Below, in pieces: positions 11,474 to 20,984 of a stretch of 45,736 nt of DNA. The position numbers and the translations under genes are program-made. The stretch is from positions 1 to 45,736 of the forward strand of contig JAUZRY010000080.1 of NCBI GenBank assembly GCA_030949995.1, in the 5' to 3' direction. Below the pieces are notes generated by a model that did no database searches, was not told where the DNA came from, and worked only from the letters and a program-made list of their open reading frames with translations. Position 1 is the first letter of the stretch. Each line of letters starts with the position of its first letter. The DNA comes from Ardenticatenia bacterium (GTDB lineage: Bacteria > Chloroflexota > Anaerolineae > Ardenticatenales > Ardenticatenaceae).

Positions 11474-12244
11474 ATGGCCCACCGCATCTTCGGACGCCAC
11501 CCAGTGCGTGAGGCCCTACACAGCCGAGCACCCGTGCGCCGTGTCTGGGTGCTGGCCTCCCGCGCCGACCGGGGGAGCCTGGAGGAAATTCGCCGCTTGG
11601 CCGCGCGTGCGGGCATCCCGGTTCACCTCGTCTCCCGGGCCGAGTTGGACCGGCTTGCCGGCGGGCAATCCCACCAAGGTGTGGTGGCCGAGGTGGCCCC
11701 CTACCGCTACAGCACCCTGGACGCCATGCTTGCCGCCGCCGCAGAGCAGGGGGAACAGCCCTTCATCCTGGTGCTCGATCACTTGACCGACGTGCACAAC
11801 TTCGGCGCCCTGGTGCGCACAGCCGAGGCAGCCGGCCTGCACGGCGTGATCATCCCCGCCAGACGCTCGGTCGCCGTGACCCCCACGGTGTACAAAACGT
11901 CGGCCGGTGCCGTGGTCCACATGCGCATCGCCCAAGTCCCCAACATCGCGCAGGCGCTGCGCCGGCTCGCGGCACACGGCGTGTGGAACGTGGGGCTAGA
12001 TCCGCAAGCCCCCCACCGCTACGACCAGGTGGACCTGCGTGGCCCCTTGAGCATTGTGGTGGGTGCCGAGGGAAAGGGATTGAGCCGACTGGTGCGCCGC
12101 TCGTGCGATCTGCTGGTGCACCTGCCCATGCGCGGCCGCGTGCAGTCACTCAACGCCAGCGTGGCCGGTGCCGTGTTAATTTACGAGGCGCTGCGCCAAC
12201 GCCTGGGTGGAGGCACGGCGGGGAAACCACCTGCCGGGCCGTAA
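11474..12244 (+). CDS. rlmB: RlmB/TrmH-group-3 RNA 2'-O-methyltransferase
   Basis: This is a SPOUT-class methyltransferase that methylates a ribose in 23S rRNA (G2251 in E. coli). The N-terminal substrate-binding domain starts MAHRIFGRHPVREALHSRAP. The catalytic domain has motif 1 LDHLTDVHNFGALVRTAEAA, motif 2 SIVVGAEGKGLSRLV and motif 3 LPMRGRVQSLNASVAGAVLI, which form the knotted S-adenosylmethionine site. At 256 residues it has normal length. GAGGAAG lies 4 bases before ATG 11474; the TTG at 11462 is less likely. It closes the plus-strand operon; the next gene is convergent and 60 bases away. Confidence 0.92.
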   Translation: MAHRIFGRHPVREALHSRAPVRRVWVLASRADRGSLEEIRRLAARAGIPVHLVSRAELDRLAGGQSHQGVVAEVAPYRYSTLDAMLAAAAEQGEQPFILVLDHLTDVHNFGALVRTAEAAGLHGVIIPARRSVAVTPTVYKTSAGAVVHMRIAQVPNIAQALRRLAAHGVWNVGLDPQAPHRYDQVDLRGPLSIVVGAEGKGLSRLVRRSCDLLVHLPMRGRVQSLNASVAGAVLIYEALRQRLGGGTAGKPPAGP

Positions 12245-12305
12245 GCGTGGCGTCGGCGCGCCGCGCGGCCAAAGGGGAAAGGGATAACGTTGGAGGGAGC
12301 GACCA

Positions 12306-13130
12306 TCACTCCTCCGGCAGGCTGGTGGGAGCCGGCAGGGAGACCGCGGGAAGTCCGGCGGCCTGGCACGCCGCCTTCCACATCCGCCGCACGATGAGGC
12401 CCATGACCAAGCCCACTTCGCCAAAGGCGGCCACTTGGTCCAGCCGAAGGGGACCGATCCAGATGGTCGGATCGGCCCGCCAGAAGCCGATCACGCCCAG
12501 AAACGCACTGTTGGCCACCATCCACACGAGGAAGAGCCAACCGTTCGTGCGCCGAGGCCCAACAAACCAGGCCACGGCCGTCAGTGCGCCCCCGAGTAAC
12601 AGGTTGAGCCCCAAGCCGAGCGCCTGAACCGGTACCCGTGGGACCACAATGCCGGCCACGTCAGGCAGACGCCACGCCCACGGGGCATTCACCGGCACGC
12701 CGCTCACACCGCCGTGAATTAGCAGGGCGGCCCACACAAAAACACTGCCCACAGCCACGCCCACAGCCGCCACGTCCAGCACGTGACTCACAGCCCACCG
12801 GCGTCGGCGTGCCCAGAACACCAGCGCCCCCCCGCCTCCCCAGAGCACGCCGTGGACTGAGGGCGCACTTGGCCACCCCACAGCAGTGCCGAGCGCGACC
12901 TGGCCGTACAGGAGGAACCTCACGCCCACGTCCCACGCGTAGGCACCGCCAGCCGCGCCCACAAGGGCCCACAGCAGACCTTCCAACAGCTCCTCTGGGG
13001 TGCTGCCGGCCATATACCCTGCTCCCCACGCCGTTAGCGTGCCCGAGATCAGGCCGGCGGCCACGATGACGGTGTACGTGTACACGACAATCTCTCCACG
13101 CTGGAAGAGCACGCGCGGTATGCTCTCCAT
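12306..13130 (-). CDS. Lgt-like (prolipoprotein diacylglyceryl transferase family) membrane protein with altered active site
   Basis: The 274-residue product has about seven hydrophobic segments and the overall pattern of Lgt: PRVLFQRGEIVVYTYTVIVA at the start, GVLWGGGGALVF, DVAAVGVAVGSVF, PVQALGLGLNLLL and DQVAAFGEVGLVMGLI near the end. However, the strictly conserved RIGNFxNxE segment of true Lgt is replaced by VFVWAALLIHGGVSG, so the essential arginine and glutamate are missing. It may be a non-catalytic or repurposed homologue. ATG 13130 has GGAG 8 bases upstream; a longer start at 13166 adds twelve residues without support. It is divergent from rpsO with about 50 bases between the gene start and the rpsO -35 element. 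Confidence 0.6.
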   Translation of the reverse strand: MESIPRVLFQRGEIVVYTYTVIVAAGLISGTLTAWGAGYMAGSTPEELLEGLLWALVGAAGGAYAWDVGVRFLLYGQVALGTAVGWPSAPSVHGVLWGGGGALVFWARRRRWAVSHVLDVAAVGVAVGSVFVWAALLIHGGVSGVPVNAPWAWRLPDVAGIVVPRVPVQALGLGLNLLLGGALTAVAWFVGPRRTNGWLFLVWMVANSAFLGVIGFWRADPTIWIGPLRLDQVAAFGEVGLVMGLIVRRMWKAACQAAGLPAVSLPAPTSLPEE

Positions 13131-13179
13131 CGATACATCTCCATGAGCTCTGTGGCATGGACACACCTGCAGGTCCTGT

Positions 13180-13208
13180 TTGAGGCCTTCTTCCTCCTAT
13201 GGTATAAT
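13180..13208 (+). promoter_or_regulatory. rpsO promoter
   Basis: TTGAGG (13180-13185) and a perfect TATAAT (13203-13208) are 17 bases apart. The rpsO ATG is about 80 bases downstream, leaving a leader of roughly 75 bases that could hold the S15 autoregulatory site, though no specific fold was confirmed. Confidence 0.85.
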
Positions 13209-13290
13209 CCTTTTTCCCGGCGGATCAAACCACATACATCCCGACCCTCGGCCACCGGGCGGGCCGAAGGGCGTACCGTGAGGAGGAGAT

Positions 13291-13560
13291 ATGGCGCTCG
13301 ACAAGAAGAAAAAAGCTGAAATTATCAAGCAGTTCCAGCGGTTTGAAGGGGATACCGGTTCCCCGGAAGTCCAAATTGCTCTGTTGACGGAGCGCATTAC
13401 CTTGTTGACCGAACACCTGAAGGTCCACAAGCACGATTTTCATTCCAGGCGCGGCTTACTCAAGCTCGTGGGCCGCCGCCGCCGGCTGTTGGCGTACTTG
13501 CAGCGCACGGACTACGCCCGGTACAAGGAGCTCATCGCCCGGCTCGGGCTCCGCAAGTGA
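13291..13560 (+). CDS. rpsO: 30S ribosomal protein S15
   Basis: S15 binds the central domain of 16S rRNA early in 30S assembly. The 89-residue sequence opens [16 protein letters not shown] and carries the signature [16 protein letters not shown], then [15 protein letters not shown] and [21 protein letters not shown] stands 5 bases before the ATG. The gene has its own promoter and a strong terminator, so it is a single-gene unit. No pnp gene follows, which differs from the common rpsO-pnp arrangement. Confidence 0.98.
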   Translation: MALDKKKKAEIIKQFQRFEGDTGSPEVQIALLTERITLLTEHLKVHKHDFHSRRGLLKLVGRRRRLLAYLQRTDYARYKELIARLGLRK

Positions 13561-13573
13561 AGGGGCATCCCGT

Positions 13574-13599
13574 CGGAGGAGGGCACTGCCCCTCCTCCG
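13574..13599 (+). terminator. rpsO terminator
   Basis: A 10-bp perfect stem (CGGAGGAGGG with CCCTCCTCCG) closes a 6-base loop and is followed by a pyrimidine-rich, interrupted T tract. It may also stop transcripts of the convergent DsbA-like gene. Confidence 0.75.
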
Positions 13600-13623
13600 G
13601 CCCCCTCTTGGTCTTCTTCCCCC

Positions 13624-14241
13624 TCAGTGAGGCCGCTTGATCTCCAAGAAAAGGGGCTGTTGGGCCACGACGCGGACAAACGTCTCCCAGTAGGGCACAG
13701 CTTCCTCAGCGGGCACCACGCTGTCGAGCTTTAGGTAAGCAGGCCGATGGCCCGGAAAGAGAAACGTGGGCGTGCCGAAGACCTCCCAGCGTTCACGGGC
13801 CTCGGTGTGATCGGCCTTCAGGGCGTCGAGCAGGGCTGGGTCGCGGCGTTGCTCCTCCCAGCGTGCCATGTCAAGCTCGGCCCGTTGGGCAGCAGCGCGG
13901 AGGGCCTCGTCATTGGCCAAGGAGAGTCGTTCCTCGTGGTAGGCCCTGAGCAAGGCCAGGTGAAAGCGCCGAAAGACATCCTCCCCCTGCCGGCGGGCCG
14001 CCTCCGCCCCCCAGAAGGCGCGCAGCCCCTTGGCGCTCCGGTGGGTGCCCCATTCGGGGTTGACGAGAGGCTGTTCCCACAGGAACCAGTTCTCCGCCCG
14101 GCTGTTGACTTGGGCCAATGAGAAGTACCGCCATCGCACGGTCACGTCCCCGTGCTGCCGTTCCACCTCGTCCAGCCACAGGGCGGCCCTGTAGACATAC
14201 GGGCACAGGTAGTCGAAGAACACGTCCACGTGCAAGGTCAT
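13624..14241 (-). CDS. DsbA-family (thioredoxin-like) protein with single active-site cysteine
   Basis: The 205-residue protein opens MTLHVDVFFDYLCPYVYRAA, the thioredoxin-fold start of the FrnE/DsbA and 2-hydroxychromene-2-carboxylate isomerase group. An alpha-helical insertion (~70-150) follows, with FGTPTFLFPG (the cis-proline loop) near residue 170. The active site reads CPYV, with one cysteine where oxidoreductases have CxxC, so thiol oxidation by the usual route is unlikely. A glutathione- or mycothiol-transferase-like, or isomerase, role is more plausible. No signal peptide is present, so it is cytoplasmic. GGAGGAGG is placed well before ATG 14241; longer starts extend into the promoter region. 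Confidence 0.8.
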   Translation of the reverse strand: MTLHVDVFFDYLCPYVYRAALWLDEVERQHGDVTVRWRYFSLAQVNSRAENWFLWEQPLVNPEWGTHRSAKGLRAFWGAEAARRQGEDVFRRFHLALLRAYHEERLSLANDEALRAAAQRAELDMARWEEQRRDPALLDALKADHTEARERWEVFGTPTFLFPGHRPAYLKLDSVVPAEEAVPYWETFVRVVAQQPLFLEIKRPH

Positions 14242-14397
14242 TCTGGCCTCCTCCTTCCACAAGTTGTTTGCCTCCCCTTGTGATGGCGGCGTGCGGTGTT
14301 CGTCTCCATCACCTGTGCGTCCGTCCCCACCGCTGTGTGTTCGGGGCGCAGACACGGGCGCGTTGGACGGATGAATCCGCACCCCAAAGTGCTCTGT

Positions 14398-14426
14398 ATT
14401 GTACGCGGGCCAACACGCCCGGTAAA
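14398..14426 (-). promoter_or_regulatory. Promoter for the DsbA-like gene
   Basis: On the minus strand TTTACC (14426-14421) and TACAAT (14403-14398) are 17 bases apart. The DsbA-like start is about 155 bases downstream. Confidence 0.6.
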
Positions 14427-14469
14427 ATCGGGCGAGCCGAGCTGGTGGTAGGAGCACGTGCCGATTGGC

Positions 14470-16007
14470 CTACCTCCCCGCACTCCCTCCAAAGCCGTTC
14501 AACGTGGACAGGAAGGCATTTGCCTCATCAGGCGGGAGGAAGCGAGGCTCGGGCCCAGCAGCGACCACCAGTGGCCTCACTTGCAGGAGCCGGCCCCGGT
14601 GCACCAAAACTTGAAGCACCAAGCCGCGTGGTCCATATGGGGCCCCCTCGGGAACTGAGAAGGGGCCCAAGCCGTAGAAGATGGGGCGTCCTTGGTAGAG
14701 TTCGAACATTTGGGAAACAAAGGGCTGGAGGCCCACCACCAGGTCGGCCCCGGCTTCAACTGCTGACCGAAATGTGGCCTGTTGATCCGCAGCGGGCGCT
14801 GTGTGGTAGACATCGCCGTAGTTCAGGTGAACGAAGACGAGATCGGCCCCACGCTGGCGGGCACGAATGATGTCCGCCCGCAAGCGCACAGGATCGTAGG
14901 CGTTTGTGCCGGGTTGTTCCGGTGTGGCCGTGATCCCCTGGGAGGAGGCCGTGTAGCCCAGAAGAGTCACCCGCGTGCCGCGCACGTCCACCGTGTAAGG
15001 CTTGGCGGCCGCGGCGGCGTTGGTGCCGGCGCCAACAGTGCGCATGTCCCGCGCGGCCAAAGCGTGCTGCCACGCCACGAGCTCTTCCCGCGAACCGGCG
15101 CGCAGCCCGTCCAGCTCCACTACGTCTGCGCTCAGGTTCAGGAGGGCTTGGAGCACGTCTTCCCCCCACAGGCGGGCACCCCGTCCGCCGTGCAGTCCGC
15201 GCCAAAGGCGCGCACGCTCATGTGCCACACGTCGGCTGAGCGGGCGAAGAGGGCAACTTGGGCCCCTTGAGCAGGCGGCCCATTGGCTGGGGCTGTCACC
15301 CCAGTGAGCACGACCACGCCGATGGCCTCCCGGTCACGGTTGGAGGAGGACACGCCCTGGGAAGCTCCGGCCGTCACCTGCCAGAACACCCGCAGGGGCC
15401 AGAATTGATTGGAGACCGTGCGGTCGAGGGGATCCAAGCCATCGAGCGAGAGGGCGCGCACGGCTGGCAAGAGCTCGTCGAAGGCCACCACGCCGACAGC
15501 TTGGGACACGTCCAGAAGTTGTCGGCTCACGGCGAGTGCGTCGGCCACCACGATCGGGCCGTTGCCGGGCTCCCCCCACTGCGTCGCCAGGCCTTGGGCA
15601 ACCTCTTCGGTCACCACCAAGCGGGCCGTCTGGCGCCAGCGGGCGCGCAGTTCATCGAGGGAAACCTCGCGTAGGTGGTCTACAGCCCCAAGGGAGGCGG
15701 CCACGGGCACGTACACGCGCTCAGTTACCGGCATCCCGGCCCTTCGGTCCGCCATCCCGGACAAGGGGCGCTCCAGGAGGGCGGCCGGCGTGGGTGAGCG
15801 CACGAGTACACCCTGTGCTCCGGGCGGCAACGGTGGCACCACACGGGGTGCCAGCCTCGCCGTCCCGACAGCGATGACCACGAGCAGGCCAGCAGCAACC
15901 GCCAGCGACCACCGTGGTACCCGGCTGTGGCCCCGTCTTTGCCGACGGCGCTCCCGCCGCCGACCGGCAGGGAAGAAGTGGCGCAGAACCCAGACGACCA
16001 GGCGCAT
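14470..16007 (-). CDS. CapA-like (PGA_cap, metallophosphatase-fold) membrane-anchored protein; one frameshift
   Basis: An arginine-rich N terminus is followed by a membrane segment WSLAVAAGLLVVIAVG (residues ~33-48) and a long extracytoplasmic part. Its second half resembles CapA of poly-gamma-glutamate capsule systems: YTVDVRGTRVTLLGYTASSQ, DLVFVHLNYGDVYHTAPAAD, AVEAGADLVVGLQPF, PIFYGLGPFSVPEG. The frame breaks at a C4 run (15179-15182); adding one base gives ADGGARLWGEDVLQALLNLS. Typical CapA metal and phosphate residues (HWG and GxHPH) read LNYG and GLQPF here, so catalysis is doubtful. Total length is about 512 residues. It starts 9 bases after nfo, without a clear ribosome site, and ends the minus-strand operon. 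Confidence 0.7.
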
Positions 16008-16016
16008 AGGCGCACG

Positions 16017-16934
16017 TTATGGCTTCTTTCCGTCCTGGAAGTCGGCCCACAGGGCCTCAACACGTTGGGGCGTTATGGGATCGTCGGCGCCCTCCACGAG
16101 CCCGCGCAACACGCGCAGGTTGAGCACATCCTCAGCCATGTCCGCGCTTGGGAGTCTCCAAGATCATAGGGATGTGAGCAAAGCGGGGATCGTTGACAAT
16201 GCGGCGGAAGCACTCCAGCCCGCAGGCGCCCAAGCCAATGTGGGTATGGCGGTCCACCCGGGATCCCAACGCCCCCTTGCTGTCGTTGAAGTGGAACACT
16301 TTCAATCGCTCGAATCCCAGGAGCCGCTTGAACGCCTCGAACGTGGTCTCGTACCCCTCGGCAGTTGTCAAGTCGTAGCCAGCGGCCAGCGCGTGGCAAG
16401 TGTCGAAGCAAATGCCCACCCGGTCCGGCACATCGAGGGCTTCCAACATGCGGGCCAGCTCCTCGAACGAGGCGCCCAAACTATCCCCCTGGCCAGCGGT
16501 GACTTCCAAGCAGAGCATGGCCCGAAAATCGTGTTCAGCGTGAACGCGGTTGATCGCTTCAGCCACCATGCGAATGCCAGCCTCCACGCCCTTTCCGGTA
16601 TGAGAGCCGGGGTGGAGAACGAGGTAGGGGATGCCCAAGCGGTCACACCGTTCCAGCTCGACCAGGGGAGCGCGTCGTAGCTGCGCTGCCACACGTGAGT
16701 TTTGGGCGAAGCGATGTTGAGCAAATAGCTGGCGTGGGCCACAATCGGGTCAATGCCCGTTTCCTGATGGCGACGGTGAAACCTGTCCACTTCCTCGGGC
16801 TTCAGAGGTGGGGCTTTCCACTGACGGTTGTTCTTGGTGAAAAGCTGAATAGTGTCACAGCCGATGGACTCGCCACGGTCAAATGCCCGGGAGACCCCCC
16901 CGGCGATGCTCATGTGGGCGCCGAATTTGGGCAT
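16017..16934 (-). CDS. nfo: Endonuclease IV (AP endonuclease); two frameshifts
   Basis: Nfo cuts DNA 5' of abasic sites; it is a three-zinc TIM barrel. The sequence shows [11 protein letters not shown] at the start, then [77 protein letters not shown] and ILETPK, covering all zinc ligands. Two frame changes occur. Near a G4 run (16665-16668) one added base gives [20 protein letters not shown]. Near 16142-16143 one base removed gives [20 protein letters not shown]. The true C terminus then is ADFQDGKKP with TAA at 16017-16019. Length is about 305 residues. AGGAGG stands 8 bases before ATG 16934. Together with recF and the uracil-DNA glycosylase it gives the window a repair theme. Confidence 0.93.
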
Positions 16935-16958
16935 TGTGCGTTCCTCCTGTGTGATGTG

Positions 16959-17531
16959 TTAGGGGTCGAGAAACAGGGCCATGTGCACTGCGTCCACGGT
17001 GCCCAAGCCGGGCAAGCGGTAGGCCCCACGGCGTCGGCCCTCTTCGACGAACCCACACTTGCGGTAGAGGGCCAGGGCCCGCACGTTGGTGGCGAAGACT
17101 TCCAGTTGAATTCGCTCGAAGCCCTGGTGGCGTGCCCAAGCAACAGCGTATTCCACCATGGCAGTGCCCACGCCGAGGCCGCGAAATGGCCTGGCAACCA
17201 TGATGCCAAGGGTGGCCACGTGAGCGTCCTTTTGGCCGAAGGCACCGGGTTCCAGGGTGAGGAATCCCACGAGTTCGCCGTGCACGTCGGCCACCAGCGC
17301 CAATGTGCGCTGCCGGCGGACAAACGCTCGGAGCCAGCGGCGTTCTGATTCCACGTCCTCGGGCGTCCGTTCGAGGCCGATGTAGATGCGCTCGGCCACG
17401 ACCTGTCTGAGGAGGGCAAGCAGGTTGGCCGCGTCCTCCTCCCGCACGGGGCGCAGCAGGAGCCGGCGGCTGTCCGGCAGGATCATGTGTTGTGAGGTGG
17501 CCGCTGGTTGGGGCATGGGCATGTGCTTCAC
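16959..17531 (-). CDS. GNAT-family N-acetyltransferase
   Basis: The 190-residue protein has the GNAT fold: LLLRPVREEDAANLLALLRQ at the start, LVGFLTLEPGA (strand 4), LGIMVARPFRGLGVGTAMVE with the RxxGxG/A acetyl-CoA loop, and FATNVRALALYRKCGFVEEG. It is in the RimI/RimJ-like group; the substrate is unknown. The GTG at 17531 overlaps the stop of the creatininase-family gene (GTGA), arguing for coupling. An alternative ATG lies at 17522. The nfo start follows after 24 bases. Confidence 0.85.
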   Translation of the reverse strand: MKHMPMPQPAATSQHMILPDSRRLLLRPVREEDAANLLALLRQVVAERIYIGLERTPEDVESERRWLRAFVRRQRTLALVADVHGELVGFLTLEPGAFGQKDAHVATLGIMVARPFRGLGVGTAMVEYAVAWARHQGFERIQLEVFATNVRALALYRKCGFVEEGRRRGAYRLPGLGTVDAVHMALFLDP

Positions 17532-18328
17532 GGCTGGCCCGTCCGGTCACGCCACCAGGTGATCAGCGCTGCTTCCCAGTCACCCCTGAAGAAGCGCTCC
17601 AACCAGCTATTGTACGCGGCCCGGCGGCGGCGGTAAAATTGGGTGAGCCAAGAGGGGGAGAGCGCAGCCACACGCTCGGCCCACGCCTGCAGGGCCTCGT
17701 CCAGAACGGCCTTCCCTTGGGCAGGTGAGGCCTCCTGGCGAGGGTCTTGGCCGAGCACAGCCGTCTGGGTCAGAGCTTGGGCCGCATCGTCCGTGCCCAA
17801 GGCGTCCAAGAGTTCAAGCCGGACCAGCTCGGGGCGCACGGCCAACAGTTGGCTCGTCTCCCAGCGGGCCGCGTGGTCCAAATACTCCTCTCCCAACAGG
17901 GCCAGAGGGGGCGCGGCCAGCACCAAGAGACCGTGTTGGGCCAGAGCCTGCTCGGCTGCCTCCATCAGCAGGAGTTCGTGGGGGTGAGCGTAGTGACCAC
18001 TGATCAGGGCCACACGCCCGAAGCCGAGCCGGTGGAGCTCCTCGAGGAGCGCCTTCACAAGCTCCGCGAAGAGCGATGAGGGTATTTGCAGGGAGAGCGC
18101 ATGGGGCAGTGTGGTGGCCGCCCACCACGTGGTCGGAAAGAGCACACCGTCCACCCTCGGAGCCAGCCGCTCGGCAAACGCGTCGGCCACGAGACCATCG
18201 AGGCCCAAGGGCAAGTGGGGGCCGTGCCATTCCAGAGCACCCCACGGCACAATGGCCGGTGCTCCGGCCTCGATCAGGCGAGCGAGCGCATCGGGGTGGA
18301 GTTCCGCGTACCGGTGTGTAGTGGTCAT
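17528..18328 (-). CDS. Creatininase/creatinine amidohydrolase family protein
   Basis: This metal-dependent amidohydrolase family includes creatininase, the FAPy deformylase ArfB and MftE. The 266-residue product shows WGALEWHGPHLPLGLDG (metal-binding E, H and D), SGHYAHPHE in place of the usual NGHGGN, and HAARWETSQLLAVRPELV. These changes from the classical motifs mean the substrate cannot be inferred. The ATG at 18328 has GGAGG upstream and overlaps the TGA of the preceding membrane-protein gene (ATGA). Its own stop overlaps the GNAT start. The position, between a large envelope protein and repair genes, gives no clear functional hint. Confidence 0.82.
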   Translation of the reverse strand: MTTTHRYAELHPDALARLIEAGAPAIVPWGALEWHGPHLPLGLDGLVADAFAERLAPRVDGVLFPTTWWAATTLPHALSLQIPSSLFAELVKALLEELHRLGFGRVALISGHYAHPHELLLMEAAEQALAQHGLLVLAAPPLALLGEEYLDHAARWETSQLLAVRPELVRLELLDALGTDDAAQALTQTAVLGQDPRQEASPAQGKAVLDEALQAWAERVAALSPSWLTQFYRRRRAAYNSWLERFFRGDWEAALITWWRDRTGQP

Positions 18329-20425
18329 GGGGGCCTCCTCCTGTTCGTTCGTTGGGTTGCGCGCCCGGTGAGAAGCCACGCTGCTGCCAACGTCGCGCTG
18401 CTCAGCGCACTGATAGCCTGCCCGGCGCGCTCCGGCAGAGCCTGCTGGTACGTCAGCGTGACTTCCGATTCCCCGGGCGGCAGAGACACGCGGATCAGGG
18501 CGTACTCATCGGCGGCGAGAGGCACACGCCGATCGTTCACGCGCGCTTGCCACAGGGGATAGGCGGTCATCTTCACGCGCACCCAGCCGCCGCTCGCGGG
18601 TGCGCGGACCTTCAGGCGCCAGCGGTGGGGCTGACGCTCCACCTCGTGGACGAGGACACCTTCGCCCTCGGCCCACGCCGACACCAGGGGCACGGGACGG
18701 TACAGGTAGAAAGCGCCGTTATTCCAGTAGGACTGAAAGAGGGAAGAGGCGTCCAAGGCCCGTCGCGCCTCCAGGTCATCGTCGTCGGCCACAATGGTGG
18801 TCACGTTGAGCGCTCGGACCAGAGTGTACAGATCGGCCATGCTCAACTGTTCCCACGGCGTGCCCAGAATGGCGCGACCATCCTCCTGTTCCACGCGCTC
18901 GGGCAACACGGCGGCCCAAGGGTCACCGACCCAGAGCAGGCGGGCCACTGGCGACCAGTGGGAGAATGTGCCGCCCACGATCTCGCGGCCTGTGAAGAGA
19001 GGTGTCATGGCCTTGATGGCCGTGGGCACCACAGTGCCGTCCGGCCACGCCAAAGTGGTGTAGTACGACGTGAAGAGCACACGTCCTTCAGCTTCTCTGC
19101 CCTGGCTCAAGGCCTGCCAGAGGCCGGCCAGGGCAGGATGGTCCAAGGCTGCGGAGAGGGTTGTCTGGGGCGCAGGGTGAGCTCGGGCCCGCACATTGGG
19201 CCACATTTGGGCCATGGCCACTCCGACGAAGGGCACACACAGGAGGCCGAAGGCCAGCAGTCGCCACTCCCGCCGCAGGCCCACGCCCACGGTGACGCCT
19301 GTGGCGGCGCCAGCGAGCGCGATCAGGGCCAGATAATAATACTCGGCCGTGAAGCGCACCGGGTCGAAGAGGAAAACGCCCAGTCGTTCGACCAGGAGGA
19401 GGTGGTTGAGGAGAATGCCGATCACCAAGGCCACCAGCGTGCCCCACAGGGCCACAATGCCCGCCAGAGGAGAACCGGATCGCGGCCGGACGAGCGCCCC
19501 TGCGGAGGGCACTGCTGCGCCCACGAGCAGGGGCACTTGGTCGGCCTGCAGCCAGCGCAGGGTCTCGTCCAATGTGGCCCGCACAAGAGGAGCTGCATAC
19601 ACCCGCCGCGCCCACAGGGGCACCAGCCACCAGGCGGTCAAGCCGAGAGCTAAGGCCACCCACGCCCCCACTCGCACGCCGTGGGCGAGGAGCGCTCGTC
19701 CGCGGGCCTCAGGCCCTTGGGCCCACGCGCGGGCGAAAGCGTACGCGCTCACCCAAGAGGACCGCGGCCGGAGCGTGGAACGGGTGGAGGAGCACCAGTA
19801 TGGCCAACAAGCCGGCGGCGATGACGCGGCGTGCTGGCGAGCCGCGTTCCACCAGGAGGAGCCCGGCAAGCCAGACCAAGGGCACCACCCCGAAGGCCAG
19901 CCGTTCGCCCACCAAGCCAATGGGCACAGCGTTTGTGCCGCCCCATTGGGGGGCAAATCCCAGGGTAAAGAGCCCGCTCACAACGCCGGCCAGCGTGGCC
20001 GGCCACGGGCCCATCGTGGCCAACAGGTGCCGCAGGAAGGCGTACACGGAGAAGGCAGGCAGCACCAGGGCGATGAAGAGCAGCACGTTGTACACGCCGA
20101 ACGGCGAGAGTTGCCCCAACGCGATCAGGTGGATGGCCAGCCCGATGAGCACGAAGCCTGGCGGGTAAAATTGCAGTTCAGGATAGCCGGCGTACCAGAG
20201 CAAGTTCCAGTCCACCACGTGGCGAAATCGAGGCCATGAGACCGTGAGGGGATACCACAAGCGCATGAACTGGCCGGGATTGTCGCCCCAGATGAGCACA
20301 TCTGCTGTCAGAAGGGGGCGACCGACGTGCCAGGAGGCCACCACGAGCACGCAGAGGGCCACCCCGTCGGCCAGGGAGCGGCCAACCAGGGGGTGCGTCC
20401 GGGAGCGGGCCATGAAGCTCACCAT
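18325..20425 (-). CDS. Large polytopic membrane protein (PTPS-related / GT-C-like); one frameshift
   Basis: About 700 residues with ten or more hydrophobic helices in the N-terminal two thirds. The opening DVLIWGDNPGQFMRLWYPLT, WNLLWYAGYPELQFYPPGFV and GLVGERLAFGVVPLVWLAGL resembles the 6-pyruvoyl-tetrahydropterin synthase-related membrane family and GT-C-type envelope proteins. The last ~250 residues form an extracytoplasmic domain with VTTIVADDDDLEARRAL and ASGGWVRVKMTAYPLWQARV, like the C-terminal beta domain of YfhO-type proteins. The frame changes at a C3 run (19752-19754); removing one base gives VLLVSAYAFARAWAQG. ATG 20425 overlaps the end of the THEP1 gene. Function is unknown, probably envelope polysaccharide or lipid-linked sugar handling. 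Confidence 0.65.
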
Positions 20426-20984
20426 GGCTCCCCTCGCCCAACCTCTGGGCGACAACAGGGCCACCGCCGCAGCCGCGTGACGAGTGCCTCGACCAGTCCT
20501 TCCCTGTTCTCGGGAGAGAGCACTACGAGCTCCACACCGGGACGGGCTTGAAGGGTTTGGACAAAGGGATGGGGGCGCTGGGCCACAGTGGCCACCATGC
20601 CCTCGCCCTCTTCCACCGCCCTGATGACCGCCCGGCGAAAGGCGGGCGAGAGGAGCTCCATGGGGCCAATTTCGTCAATGACGACCAGCGTGCGGGCGTC
20701 CACGGCCTGGTGAACCGCCCGCACGGCCAATGTGTCCAAGGCTCGGAGGTCAACGCCATACCGCCCCACTCGGGGTCCTCCTCTCTTCCTGAAGGAGATG
20801 TGGGCGAGCCACACCCCGCGTGTCCGTCCAAGGTCACCAGCCGAAACCCCACACGACGCCCACGCTGGCGTACTTCCTCAGTGAAGAAGCCGCCCGCCGG
20901 ACACGGCAAGCGCGAGAGCACACATCTGATGAGCGTCGTCTTGCCGCTTCCCGGTGGGCCTGTAACCAGAAGCACACGGCTCAC
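20419..20984 (-). CDS. THEP1-type nucleoside-triphosphatase; one frameshift
   Basis: This small P-loop NTPase family hydrolyses NTPs in vitro; its physiological role is unsettled. Walker A is VTGPPGSGKTTLI (residues ~6-18), and the Walker B region is TLVVIDEIGPMELLSPAFRR. GGFFTEEVRQRGRRVGFRLV and VVATVAQRPHPFVQ-like text (as MVATVAQRPHPFVQTLQA) are characteristic. The frame breaks at a C4 run (20814-20817). One added base gives DGHAGVWLAHISFRKRGGPR, and the total is about 188 residues. The GTG at 20984 overlaps the stop of trmH (GTGA). The downstream membrane protein begins inside its last codons, so the three genes are translationally coupled. Confidence 0.88.
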
